A stretch of 64,000 nt of DNA. Source: Gonapodya sp. JEL0774. Its lineage: Eukaryota > Monoblepharomycota > Monoblepharidomycetes > Monoblepharidales > Gonapodyaceae. The position numbers and the translations under genes were made by a program. The notes below the pieces were generated by a model. It saw only the letters and a program-made list of their open reading frames with translations. It made no database searches and was not told the origin of the DNA. This document shows, one piece after another, positions 10,681 to 24,836 of this stretch. The stretch spans positions 1-64,000 of the forward strand of contig JADIIX010000052.1 in assembly GCA_027604505.1 (NCBI GenBank), read 5' to 3'. How positions within the stretch are numbered: the stretch's first letter is position 1; every line of letters begins with the position of its first letter.

Positions 10681-12680
10681 CTTTGTTCCTCTGGAGGTTT
10701 CTTCAAATACTCTGACAATTTGAGGGGCACTCCAGATGCCACAGGCTTCCGCATATGCAGCTGTAAACTTGTGCCGTCCAAACAAATGCTGAGTAAAGTG
10801 GTTGCTGTTGGTAGTGAAACAGTGAATGGAAAAAAGAAGGATCAACAAGATTGCCAGGATTCCAAAACTGATCACCAAAATTTGTAGGTACCTCAATGCA
10901 AACTTGTGGTTCACAGTTTCAAATCTGTCAATGTCAAAGAAGGCCAGTGCCGTGTGGTCAGCACCTCCATCATGAGTTCCCACAGTAAACCCATGATCTC
11001 ATTCCCAACTTCTTGATCCACATTCAGATGATTGACTAGGGTCTGTGAAAGTGAGATAACTTCCCAAAAACCTCACGAATAAAGAAGAGGTATCCGGACT
11101 TGGACCTTAGCCAGGGGCTGATGTGTAAAGAATCTACAAACTCCCTCAATATCTTGGTTGGGCTCCATAATGGTTTGCACCGCATGAAGGACCAGGACCA
11201 TCCCTGCCCAATTCCATTGGAGTTGGGCCTCTGACATGCTCAGGTGGCCAAATGAGGACTGGATGAATGTGAAAGTGTTCCGAAGTGCACATGCGACTCT
11301 GAAATGGAGACTTCTTCCTGGCAGAAGGTTGGGGTTTGGAACTTCATGCACAACACAAAGTCCAGATACTTTAGAAGAGAGTTGGTGGAACTGAATGGTT
11401 GCTTGTCTGAGAATAGCATGAGATCAAAAGTTCTCAATCACCACTTAAAAAACCCAATACAACAACCCAAACTCACAAATAAAGATACAGTTAAACATGT
11501 GTGCTGTGATTATCCTTGCTGAGCTTTTAGAAATGTGCACCATGTTGGCGCCTGCCTCTCCATTGAAGGGACTGAGGGCTATCCATGCCAGCATAAAGCA
11601 CATGGCCCGAATCCTTTGAGGTGCTCCCACCAAATGGACGTCTTGAAGTTGGTGCGTGAATCATTAACTATCCCTGCAAAGATATTGCAGAGTCCTAAAA
11701 GGGCAATGGAGGTGATTTTGTGTAATGCACTGTCAGCCCACAAGATTTTGTGGTAAGTACTGACCACTCATGTTTACAAAAGGCATGACTGGTCAGATCA
11801 AGTTGTATGAGGCTGCCATCCAGTTTTGAAGATGGGGATCAGTTGCCAATTTTTGGACAGCAGGATTAAAGTTAGGCGCCACTTGACAAGTAACGCTATT
11901 GAAACAAGGGTGGACCAATCCTGCACCAATTTAGTAGTTAGGAATTGGTATGCAGCAACAATGTGTGAAGTGCAGTAAAATTGAAGCCTGTTGGTGATGT
12001 GGTAAAGCCACAGGACCTCGTGAAAGCAAACCTTGTTTTGGTGTTTCTTGTAAAGGAACAACTGCAAAGCAGAGTTGGCAGAGTTGGTCAAAAACAGGCA
12101 ACTGATGGTGGATTCTGGAAAGTCCGTACTCACAGTTATCGTCCTCCTCAATATTTAGGTGCTCTATTTTGAAGTCTTTGGAGCGCTTCGCCATCCCCTG
12201 GTAGTGTGACAATAGAACCTTTGACTAAAGGAATTGGACACAAAAGTCATGAGATTCAGGAAATATGGAAAACAACGCCTGCAGAAAAATATTTCTTGCA
12301 CCTGAGCTGGTATCATCGTGTAGATGAGCTTGTGCCAAATGTGATGTTGCAAAGGAGGCCTAATTACATGGTGGTGGTGAGAAGTTGCTATTGGCTGTAG
12401 CAGCTCCAGATAAGGATTTTCCTGTCAAATTCGTGGACTTGTGCATGGAATCAGGCTTCAGGTGGATGTTGGAGTTGAGGCCTTTGTCCCAGTCTCTTCG
12501 GAACGAGGCCATCTGTTTGATGTCCTCCTGCTCCATCCTTTTTGCCTTTTTTCTAAGCTGCTTGCCTTGAGTCCACCTGGTGCCACATTTCAGATTGGTC
12601 TCTTGGTGGGGGGAATTGATTGTGCTCGTTGAGCGCAAGACTGCATTAGGTAAGCAATAGCAGCTGTACATGAACGAGGA
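10681..12680 (-). mobile_element. Probable 5' part of the Fanzor element, degraded
   Basis: This AT-richer stretch continues upstream of the Fanzor core on the same strand. Short coding-like pieces appear on the minus strand, for example DGGADHTALAFFDIDRFE near 10960, HLSMSEAQLQWNWAGMVLVL near 11200, and a basic piece KQLRKKAKRMEQEDIKQMAS near 12520. None can be joined into one reading frame by eye, and none shows a known domain alone. They fit the poorly conserved N-terminal half of a Fanzor protein plus introns, or other transposon debris. I did not find terminal inverted repeats or target-site duplications that would fix the ends. Confidence 0.35.
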
Positions 12681-13749
12681 TGTGCTGTGCAGGAGTAGAC
12701 AAACTGTTGAAAATCAATTACGTTTCCTTTCTTCCCTTAGTGATGTGTATACAATAGTCTCAACAAGGGGCGTGGTCCCCAAGATGCCCACGAGGTGCAC
12801 ACCCTCTATATCCATGGTATGAAGGAACAGTAGAATTTTGGTATTCAGCCCATGGCACAGGGGTGTGGGTTGTAGAGGTAAATTTGGTAAGGAAAGTTAA
12901 ATTTCAGCTTCAAAGGGACAGTTAAAACTCCATTTTGAGTCAATCCAATGCCCAATTTTAATCGTCAAGTCACTAAACCACAGAATGTGGTTTGCTCTTC
13001 AGCAAGCGTCCCCATGTCCCTGTTGGTCACTGTCCGTGTCTCTGGAGTTGGTCTGGATCCAAAGTCACAAGGGACAGACATTCTCAGGAAGCAAAGGGCA
13101 ATTTCATTGCCCAAATGAAAATTGCAGGATCTTTTGGATCGTACATGTGGGTTTGTTTTGTCCTCAACATGTTCTTTGCGTCTGCAAAGTGGGTTAATCA
13201 AATGGATGCTTACAAGTCCGATGGGTAACAGACCAGCATCTCAAGCCAACAGATGTGGCACAAAATCTCTGTACAAGAGTTGTGTGACAGAGGCAGAGGT
13301 AGGTAGCATGTTGCTCTGCTTCTGTGGCTGAATAAACAGAAACAGTGAATATCTTTTGATCTGCAACCCTCCTGCCATCATTGCAATTTGAACATCTGGA
13401 GAGTAGATCATCTGCATCCAAAGGTTCTGAGGAATAAGCAGAGGTGATTGCAACAAAAGCTCACTCACATTCAGCCACCTCAGATAATGGCAGACCAAGA
13501 CATGATGCACAAAACGTGGAGCTTTGGCTGCATGTCTTGATCTGCCATTATCTATCTATCTAGTGCAAGTTGCTCCAATTCTCTCCTACAAAAACCCTTG
13601 AAAGTTGACAGCATTAGCGTAGCCTTTCACCAGAGACCACAAGGCAACAGGTGATGGTGGATGTGATATGGTGTTGGTGTCACCTTCTATTGTGAAAGCT
13701 CAGGGGCACTGTCTATTGCTCAAGTCCTTGTGCCAGGCACCCTTCCATC
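12681..13749. other. Gene-free stretch of the transposon island
   Basis: Only short open frames with no recognisable domain are present. Part of it is probably the degraded 3' end of the mariner-like transposase just to the right. No tRNA, rRNA or CRISPR-like structure is seen. Confidence 0.4.
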
Positions 13750-14400
13750 TGTACTAGAGGTCACACCATCAAAGTTTGACCCAGTTCCAAACATTCGGCT
13801 CTGTGAAACGTCAGAAGTACGTTGCTGAGTGAGGGGGTTTCAGAGTAGCAAAGGCAGAGCCAATGGGTATAATATTCTTTGTCCTTGGACATGGGTTTCT
13901 CAAATAGAGCCTGTTCTCCCTTTTTGGGATAGCCATAGTAAGGAGCTTCATTGAGTTTAAATCCGCTTTTCATCCATGGCCTTCTAAGTACTCTGGGGTA
14001 AACTTCTCATCTGTTTCTAAAAAGCATCTATCTCGTTTGCTCTCCCAGTTGCCTCAGAAGCAACATAGCGGAGCTTCTTCCTGGTGATGTCATTTCTCCT
14101 GAGAAAGTTACTGATGGTCCGCTGAGTAAATTCAATTCCAAAAGAGTCTGAAACCCATTGAATTCTCGGTGTGAGGGATCAGACATAATCCACTGGCAAA
14201 TTTGATGCTCCAAGTCCATTGCACACTTCTCTTTTCAGTCTCGGAGTCTCCCAGCTGGTGAGCTGCTTACCACTGGCGATGCAATCCATCTGCTTATGGT
14301 CCTCAGAGAGACGCCAAACGCTTCAGCAAGCCACTGCATTGGAACTTCGCCTTTTTGCCTTAATATCTTGAATGCATGGATTCGCCTTGTGGTCTATCCC
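13750..14400 (-). pseudogene. Degraded Tc1/mariner-family transposase
   Basis: Minus-strand pieces in transposase order are visible. First is a helix-turn-helix, RIHAFKILRQKGEVP then MQWLAEAFGVSLRTISRWIA, around 14280-14395. Second is a second DNA-binding helix segment, FGIEFTQRTISNFLRRNDIT followed by RKKLRYVASEATGRANEID, around 14030-14145. Third is the start of the DDE catalytic domain, SGFKLNEAPYYGYPKKGEQA, around 13900-13970, directly after a methionine-aspartate pair. These match the Tc1-like pattern of paired HTH motifs and a DE-SGF...YG-kG motif. The pieces lie in different frames with stops between them; an extra A beside the SGF motif breaks the catalytic-domain start. The element is inactive. 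Terminal repeats were not located. Confidence 0.6.
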
Positions 14401-17400
14401 ATGTTCGGAGTTCTTTTCCTTGTAGCAAATGTGCATTTGGACTTGACAAGTAAAAATTTGTGCAACTGCCCCACTCCCACACAAAAGGCAGTCTCACCAA
14501 CGGTGTGGAGTTATTGAAGTGCTGAAAGCTGTATCACAGAATACACTCCAATAATTCACCACCTCACCCCCAAAGCCTGAGAGCCTGCATACATATTCTT
14601 TATCACTCAATCATCAAGTCCTGCCACCTCCCTGGCCTCCTCGCCAGTCCCATTGTTGTTGTGGGTTGCTCTGTGTGTGTGTTGTGAGACAACAGCTAAA
14701 GGCAGGAGGTTAGCCAGAGCCAGAACAACAGTCGTCCCAGTTCACCCCAACGCGTCACCCCAGGTCACGGCACCTGTTCCTTGGATAGATGTGATATCTA
14801 TTAGTATATAGATGCATATAGAGTAGGTTTTTAGATTTTTTTAGTGATCATATTTTTGCAGGCCACTCAGCAGCAGCGGCTTAGTGACCACATGTACACG
14901 AGTTCAGACATACACATTGAGTTTCAGGAAGGAACCCAACAGTTTTGCCGCAAACCACAACACGTGTACCCAACAAACTTGGCTCCTCTCACTCAAATCA
15001 ACTATTCTGGAAGCCGTACATAAAAAAATTAGGATGATTGGTTGGACAAGGTCAATTTTGACAGGAATCAAGCTGAAAATAACAAGAGCAAAAGAGGTGA
15101 GCAGTATCGGTTGCAAACCCATTTTGCAAGAGGAAGGGGCCTTTTCTTGGATTGGAGGTACGCAAACCAAGTTTATGTGTACAGAGAACATTTGATTGAT
15201 TTACCAAAGTTGTTTCATGGGTTTCAGGCTTGCAGAAGATCCAAATTCCGATCGTACATCTTTGGCAACTTGAACCTGCAAACAGGACTCTGGAGGAGCA
15301 AAAAGCAGTGGTCATCTCAACTCGAACAAATTGTACTCTGGTGGACTCCAATGATATCACCATGAAGCCTGCAAAGTCAACAGAAAGAAACATGATTGCA
15401 ATGTCGAATCAACCAACCAACAACAAATAACAATGAAAAAGGAGGACCACAGACAGGAGCAGGAATGCCGAGGTAAGATAACTTCAGGAGTCAGGGTACC
15501 TCCACTGTTGATGCTTGCAGCAAGCGGTGCCCTGTCACCTGCTGACACAACCCTCCAGCCTCCACCTCAACGCTCCGCCAAGTCAGCTACTCAATGGAGT
15601 CCCACTGACACGGTCGGAGTGGGGAGCAAACAGAATAGTTGCACCCCGTGTATATATCGTGAGCCATGAACAGAATGCACACACATAAGTTTACTCCCAA
15701 CTGACACATATTTTGCTGTGACTTATATTTGGGTCCGAATCCACCTCCATTCACCTACCATCACCTTGTACACCATTGCATCCATACAGATCCGCTCAAA
15801 ACGTACCCACTCCTGTTCCTCTGGCTTGTACTTCATACCTTGACAAAGCCACCAGCTCAACCAGCGGCAAGAGCAAATTAAATTTGAATTGGACTTGTTT
15901 GGTCTGTGGGGTGGGGGGACCAAGCTGGAGAACCGCAGTGAACTGGAAATTCAAACTCAGGACGCAGCGTAAGAATACATAACTGATTGTTTGCATACCC
16001 ACACTGAAACAAAGCACAAACAGATTTATGCTGCCGCCATGATACACCTCCACTTGCCTAGTGTTGCACCCCACTTTAGCACCCTCGCTCCTGATCCCCT
16101 CAGTCTCCATCCCAGTAGGAGCTACACCAAGTTACTGGTGTAATTCAAAGCTGCCATGACACAAATTCACCTGGAAATCACATGTGGGGGGTTGGGATGA
16201 GCACAGGAACTGGATGAACCATTTACCATGAACACTGAGCAAGGGTTCAGGGCTCAGGTAGGTGCATTTTTCTGCTCATCCTTTGACTCAGTGCATTGTG
16301 ACCTACATAATTCTGATCAAGACACCACCACTTACTCAGCATTACACCCCACACCTGATGGCTGACACCACAGTCCACAGCACTTGTGCAGTCCTTGCAG
16401 TACTGGGCTTGCTGCGCCAATTAACCTCTTTATCCCCTTCGACCATGTAGGTGAGAGATTCCTTGCAAAATTGATGGCTAACGGATATTTTGTTGTGAGA
16501 ACCCATATTGTTTGCAATGTAAACCTGCTGTTGTGTTACTGTGACATTCAGGGGGTCTGACCACAGGCAATATATATGTCAAGTGGCACTATGTAGCCAG
16601 ATTTACAGACAATACATGTGATACAGCCTGGACTCACACAACTGTCACAGTCATTCCACACTGCTAAGTACAATGTCAGTGTGGAGCATAAAAGTCTAAA
16701 AAGTCTTATATTTGTAGCTAGTATTGGCGCCTCAGAATCCACAAGTAAATGTAAGTTCCGCCTTCAGTCTGATCTTGGTTGTGTGCTGAAGTGATCTGCT
16801 GGTGTCATTTACAAATTAATTACACTTTTGTGGTGAGTGAGAGACTGAACTTCTGCTGTGTTCCTATTGCACAATTACGTCACTACTCACTGCAAGACAT
16901 CATAAATTCTCTCTTTGTGGTTGTGAAAGTCACTTGGTGTGGTGAAGGCAGGTTCTGAAAAAATTCTCTATCCTTTCATTTGGACTGACAACAGTGCTCT
17001 GTCACTCTGTGCTCACAGTGGCACTTCCATGACTGTTCAGTTTGTCCAACCTGTAAGACATAAGGCAGGAACGTCATATTGTTTGGTGCTGATAGCAAGA
17101 TGTAGTCCTTTGGCAACTGCTGAAGGTCTGAGTGTTAGTGCACTGTCCTGCAGGAGCTACTTGTTGCAACTGAGTAACCTAATGAGATCCAAAGGGTCTG
17201 GGATCTCCTCACATAAATCAAGGTTTTTGGGGAGTTTGAGTGGTGCAATTTGTGGAGCGTGCAATGGTTCTCATTTGAGGAACACAGATCAGGGTATGCA
17301 GAAAGCAAGTTGTGAATCAGTAACTGTCATGACTGGGACATCAGTGAATACTGAAACCTATACAATAAGCCCAATTTTCAGTGAACCTTGTGTATTACAG

Positions 17401-18154
17401 GTCATTTCCAATGAGAAATTCCTTGCCTTGTATCATCTGGATGGTTTTCACATGTGGGGATAGGCCACACGGTGGGCGTTTCACACGCCAAGAGAGAGAT
17501 CACTTTCCTCAATCAGAGAGGCTCACCAAAAAGAATGTAGCTGCAATTGTGCATGGCATTTGTGTGTCCTATGTGTCATATTTTGACCAAAAACTCGTTG
17601 GTTACACCAGCAATCACAAGCAGTGGAAAGTTGCCCATGACACAACCAGGTGCCCAGTTCCACACAGACAAAATGGAGAGAAGCTAAAAGAGAGGCTACA
17701 ATGTCGATCTAGAGACTGAAATTGCTCGAGTTTGGTGTTACTTCACCATATATTTGAGTTTCACGGGATCTCTCAGAAACCTACAACTTCTTGCGAAATA
17801 CATTAATTTTGATTAATTCTCGAGAGTAAAAATTTCTGGAGCTCGTGCTGCGCGCAAAATCAAAATTAAGTGGCCGCCACAGCGTCCATTAGAATGACAC
17901 ACGAAAGACTGATGAACACAGGCGGCCATCTTCCAAAAAAGATCTGCAAACCATCTATTTACTATCATTACGAGTACAATGGCTCAAGTGGATGGTACAT
18001 TTTAACAACAAAACACGTATGCTGTGACGACTTACGTAACGTGGAATAGGTATGCACAGTTTCACCCAAAAAGAACATTGAAACTAAGAGATAGATGGAG
18101 AAGGGTAGTTAGTGCAAAGTCACGCGGCCACAGAAGAAACCGAGGGGCTCACCT
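14401..18154. other. Long gene-free part of the transposon island
   Basis: I find no gene I can support. The longest open stretch (about 16939-17463, plus strand, cysteine- and serine-rich, no ATG at its 5' end) has no recognisable domain and poor coding character. The segment 14880-15430 is open in several frames on both strands and looks like old transposon sequence. A 12-base perfect inverted repeat (ttaattttgatt at 17803-17814, its complement at 17858-17869) lies about 290 bases beyond the 3' end of the first beta-tubulin gene. Confidence 0.4.
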
Positions 18155-20212
<2,058 letters not shown>

Positions 20213-20655
20213 TTTGGCTATGTAAAATGATGGGGAAGACTGAGGTGTGAGTGACAAAATGCAGCCTAGGAGTGGGAAGCAAGCACTTGTATAAGTATAG
20301 TCATGTCAAACTGCCGATCATACGCGGAGTGGTCTGCTTATGGTGATTCTGGTCGGTGATCCGTGACTGACGAATCACAACGTCACGGATCATCACGGAA
20401 TAAGGTCATGATCCGGGCAAATATCACCGGAAATGGACTGATTCATATGCCAAATGCGTCTGCTCACTCTTTTGGCTGGAGTTGGATGGGGGAGAAAGAA
20501 CCAAAGACCAACTGGAGAAGGGCTAGGCGGGCCTTCCACCCTTGAGAAGGTCTCACCGTGTACAATTATGACAATGTAATAATAGTCTTCAGAAAATCAG
20601 ATACATGTACGTGGTTAAAATATTCATATGCGTACAGAAACTTATGTCCAGTTTG
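20213..20655. other. Gap between tubulin copy A and the deubiquitinase gene
   Basis: This holds the upstream region of tubulin copy A and the 3' flank of the deubiquitinase. A short inverted arrangement of cacggatc / gatccgtg words lies near 20357-20395. No gene is seen. Confidence 0.4.
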
Positions 20656-23600
20656 TTATTTTTCAGCTTCCCTCAACGCGTAAGCCAGAATGTAGGCAGT
20701 TTGACCGCGTCTCCGCTGCAAATCATCGCTGGTACCTAACTTGCTCTTGAGGTCATCGTTGAAAGTCCACCAAGTACCCGTTGAACGGTCTAATACGTCG
20801 CATACATAGTGTCCAGAGGAGTAAGAGCTGCCGAGGTGGCATATGACACTGTGAATGGAAACGAGTCAGAAAAGTCCTTGCAAGGGACCTCAATCGTGAA
20901 AAATATCAAAATATCAAAACAAACCTTCTCAAGTCAAACATAATTGGAGATATCGACTGGCAGGAAGTTTCGGTAGTTTGAAGTTCATGTGAAAGTCCAA
21001 AGGGGATTCTTCGTCAATACATGGCACTGACCTTCACGCCCTCTTCAACTTGTATCTTATCATCGACGAGACTTCCGGAAAGATTAAGTTCATCGGCGAC
21101 CAACGTCATGTCATTATCGTTGTCTAGGATCCCTTCGGCCTGTGCAAACAACCCCATATCTTGAAGGCTCGCTTGCATTGCCAGTTTCAGTTCTTCTTCG
21201 TCCCGATCACGCTCAGAGCTTGCGGCTGCCTCTGACTCGCGGATTGCTGATGAGAAAAAATGCGAAGTATTCAACACGGGTTTTTTCCGGAGCCCGCAAA
21301 CGTGTACCCACCCCAATTAAGTTGCGCTTCCTCATCCAAAAGATCTTTGGGTCCTTCTTTTTGCTCCTGAGCCAGGGAATCCACGTGCGTCGCTTCCTGA
21401 AATGGCTGCTCCACACCACGCTCTTGCCCTCGATCGTCAACTGTAGTTCCTTCAAACAGATTCAGAGGTTCGCCGGACACGTTTTCGTCAGATGATTCAA
21501 TTTGATCCGAGAAGGCAACGACGCCAGCTCTCTTCAGTGGAGCTTCGGAGGTTGTGGAGGTGGAGCTGACAACTTGGGCAGCTGGTGCAAGCTCGGTTGG
21601 TGTCCCATGATCAGGTAACAATATATCTGAAGTACAAAAGGACGCTTTGAAAGTCAGTTGATGGATTAAATGATAAGGCGATGATCACGGTAAACAGAGG
21701 CGCACACGACTAACCCAAGTCCAGGTGCTCCGCGATGTTGATCGTGTCCCCTCTCCTCTTCATAGTGGGTTTCCCCCCAGCTCCATTCGGGTCCGAGAGT
21801 TGATAACGCTTAATGTGTATCAAGAACACGCGTGGCAATCGGGAAATGCGATGTCGGGCAAGGGCAATGTGGGAGGGACATTGCTCGCAGTTGTAAGTGA
21901 GCTTCTCCTCCTGGAAAGGGAGAGTCAAATCTTGAGCTCTGAAGAAATGGGGCATATACGGAGAGTTAGCTTACCTTGAAGAAGAGTAGCAGCAATTGTC
22001 GAATAGGCGTGCCGGTGGTGCTAAGATGTGCCATGACAAAGAATGGAAACATGGACTATAGTAAATCACCAAAACTACCACAGTCATCTTACCTTGCGAA
22101 AAGAAATAGCGGAAGATCTAACGATATGTCCCGAAATAGTTCCCTTCTGCTGCGCTTGTGTCCACAATCCGCACATGTAAGGACAGTTTCAGATTCCCAC
22201 TGCAGGTGGCGGCACGCGAAAGTGGGACGGGTATGAAGTCCCTCGGTATCTGGCTAAACCGACTGGGAAATACGCGCGCACCTCGAAATTGTCCGCAACT
22301 GGATCCCTGAATGTCCTCTTCGCCGCGATCTTCCCTAGATCCTTTAAAGGTGATTCAAGATCCATCGCGATGACATCGAGCATTGTGGTAAGTAGTTCAT
22401 GGGCGTCCTGTTGGTAAGGAGAGACAATCAGTTGGAGTCAATGCGGGATCTCCAATGCGCGCATACCTCCTGATCGTTGACAGCAAACCTCTCCATTATA
22501 CTTCCGATACATTTTTTCAGTGCCAACGGGCTGACAACGCGATTCCCACCCTCCTTGCTGCGAAATACTTGTGCAAGTTGAGCAGCAAGGGTGCTAGAGA
22601 ATGAATGCGTCGTCGCCGTCGAAGGCAGTTGTGCGGGAGCACTTGCTCCATCTTCATCTATTGCGACGCCAACCCGAGGACTTGATTGCAACAACGCGGT
22701 TGTGGTAGTAGATGTGGACTCGATCAATAATTGATGCTGTTTCTCCACAATGTTCGTAACTTTGACAAGGGGGGTCCGAAATCCCGTAAGGTGAAACAAA
22801 AGCTGTAGCACGGCATTGATGTAGCAAGTCTGACCGAGGTTTCTGAACCTAGATGAGATGTTGTTCAAAATTTGTGACCACGACTGTCATCACATCAGTT
22901 TTGGCTTACATACCCATCGGATGTTGCTGCCGTCGTCGATCTCCAGTTGATTGGATCTGTGGATCCAAGTCCCTTGAAAATCCTCATTGGATCCGATGTG
23001 GCCACCTCTCTGAAGACACGGGTATTGGCTGGCATGAGGGGGCGCACTTTTTGCGACAAAGTAAATGGTGACAGCTAAATATAGAGCTCTTTCGTCAGTT
23101 GCGACAATTCTCACAGTGACGAATATTGGTATCCGCGCGAATAGGAGATGTAGGTGGGGATGATTGACGACGAGCAAATGTGGTGGACCCCTAACGAAGA
23201 AGATCCAAATGCGAAACAAATCACCGTAACGCAAAAGGCCAGAGAGTACATGCATCGGATGACGGCCCACACAGTGGGTACAGCAAAGTCCTCTCGTCCG
23301 CTGACGTACATAAGAGCTTCCGGAAGTTCGTTCAATCTTTGTGTTGCCCAATGGACCACCATTCTGGAACTTGTTCACTGGAACAAAAAGTGGACCATCA
23401 GCTCCACGAAAGTTTGGTTCATGTGGAACCCATAGATCGTCCACTAGGTTCTCCTGGTCAGACTTCTGTCGCTTATGACTGCGGTACATGTCTGAGCCCA
23501 AGTCATATTCTTGTGCACTGTTGCCGCGTTTGATACCGTTCTTCCCTGCCATTCCCTCCACTAGCTTCCTCTTGGTGGGTGGCGCAAGGACTGGTGTTGT

Positions 23601-24445
23601 TGGAGGGTGTTTGAAATGAGAGCGGATTGGAGGAGGGTGCAAATCATTTTGTTTTGGAGTGGAACGAAGCTCCGAAGACAACCGGACTTCTGGGGAGGGG
23701 GGACTGACAACGACAGGAGAAGATGTTGTCGCAATGTGCAATCCGTTGCTCCCTATGTTGTTTGCAAGTGAGCCTTCGAAGTCAACTCGGTCGGCAAGCT
23801 TTGGCGAGAATGGTGTGGAACCATCCCGTATTCGTCGGTGTCCAGAATGAAGGCGACTAGCACAAGGGTCAGTGTCGGGAGATGGTTTGCCTGCTTCCCG
23901 AGCTGTTAACACAAAAACACTATTGTTACACGACTGAATAAAACGCAAGACACAATTTGCTTCGATGCCGCACCCGTCTTCCGAAAAGTCTTAATGAAAC
24001 TTTTGAAATCTTTGGCGGATGCGATAGACTTTTGCCCGAAGGCAAAGATTAGAGAGCAGTCATCGGAGAGCACCACAGTTGTTGTAGGAGATTCTCTTCC
24101 CAAAACGCCTTTAACATTACTCGAAATCTGAGACGAAGAAAAGGGTCAGCGTCCATAATGCGTGGGAGTTTGATTGAGAATAGTTTCCCACCAAGAACGA
24201 GTTTGGCTCATCGCGACAGTCCTTGATGTGAAGAAAAATGGAGCCTTTTACCCAGGTTGGCGCGATTAACATCAGGGGGCACGAATCATGGGTGCTGGAC
24301 GTGCTTGAGATGCAGACTCACCATCTTGGGATTCAAACCAGCAAGAGGCATTCGAAAACCTCCTTTCCACCTCGTTCTTCCAGATCACTTCCTTGCATAC
24401 AAAACTGGGCAGGTGAAGGTCCTCTATCGAGTTCGTGGGGGTCAT
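20656..24445 (-). CDS. Ubiquitin-specific protease, USP37-like (PH-like domain, USP fold, UIM)
   Basis: This is a cysteine protease that removes ubiquitin. The start is MTPTNSIEDLHLPSFVCKEV at 24445. The N-terminal exons (APTWVKGSIFLHIKDC; TTTVVLSDDCSLIFAFGQKS; AKDFKSFIKTFRKTG) resemble the PH-like domain of the USP26/29/37 group. A long Ser/Pro-rich basic linker follows (TPVLAPPTKRKLVEGMAGK). The catalytic Cys box is FRNLGQTCYINAVLQLLFHL near 22840, then QDAHELLTTMLDVIAMDL, a zinc-ribbon-like CEQCPSH region, and the His box SSGHYVCDVLDRSTGTWWTF near 20800. An insertion before the His box carries EEELKLAMQASLQDM, a good ubiquitin-interacting motif, as in USP37 and USP25. Both catalytic boxes are intact and the protein ends ALREAEK. 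Exon joins in the middle were not all resolved. Confidence 0.85.
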
Positions 24446-24836
24446 TATGGTTTGCGAAGACAGGCGCCGTTCAGAGATTCGGCCGACCCGCGCACGTGAG
24501 CCAAGACTGAGCACGGAAAGAACCGATCCAAAGTGCGTCAAGAATAATGGTGATCGGCGTTGCCAGCTTTGAGACAGAGGGAAATGGTTAGGCGTGGGGA
24601 ATTTGGGTGCGGTGCACCGTTCTCGTCGGAGGAATGAAAATACCCGATATGCTTCTCATGCTGAATGCTCTACTTGCTGAAATGACTACAAAAATCAAAA
24701 ACCTCACTTCCCAGAATTTGACAATGCAAAGCAAATCGTTTCAGTAATATCTAGTGTCATCCGAGGCAATGTCCTCGCAGCAAGAATCACTCTCGAAGAC
24801 ATCCAGGAGGATGTCGCTCACTGTAGAATACTATGG
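24446..24836. other. Gap between the deubiquitinase start and the 3' end of the oxygenase-like gene
   Basis: This holds the promoter side of the deubiquitinase (minus strand) and the 3' flank of the next gene. No coding sequence or clear motif is seen. Confidence 0.4.

Noticed and set aside
14880-15430. Open frames on both strands, possibly another transposon protein
   Set aside because: No motif of any transposase, reverse transcriptase or integrase could be recognised.
16939-17463. 174-residue open frame on the plus strand in the transposon island
   Set aside because: It opens on GTG, lacks any known domain, has no sensible splice context and lies among degraded repeats.
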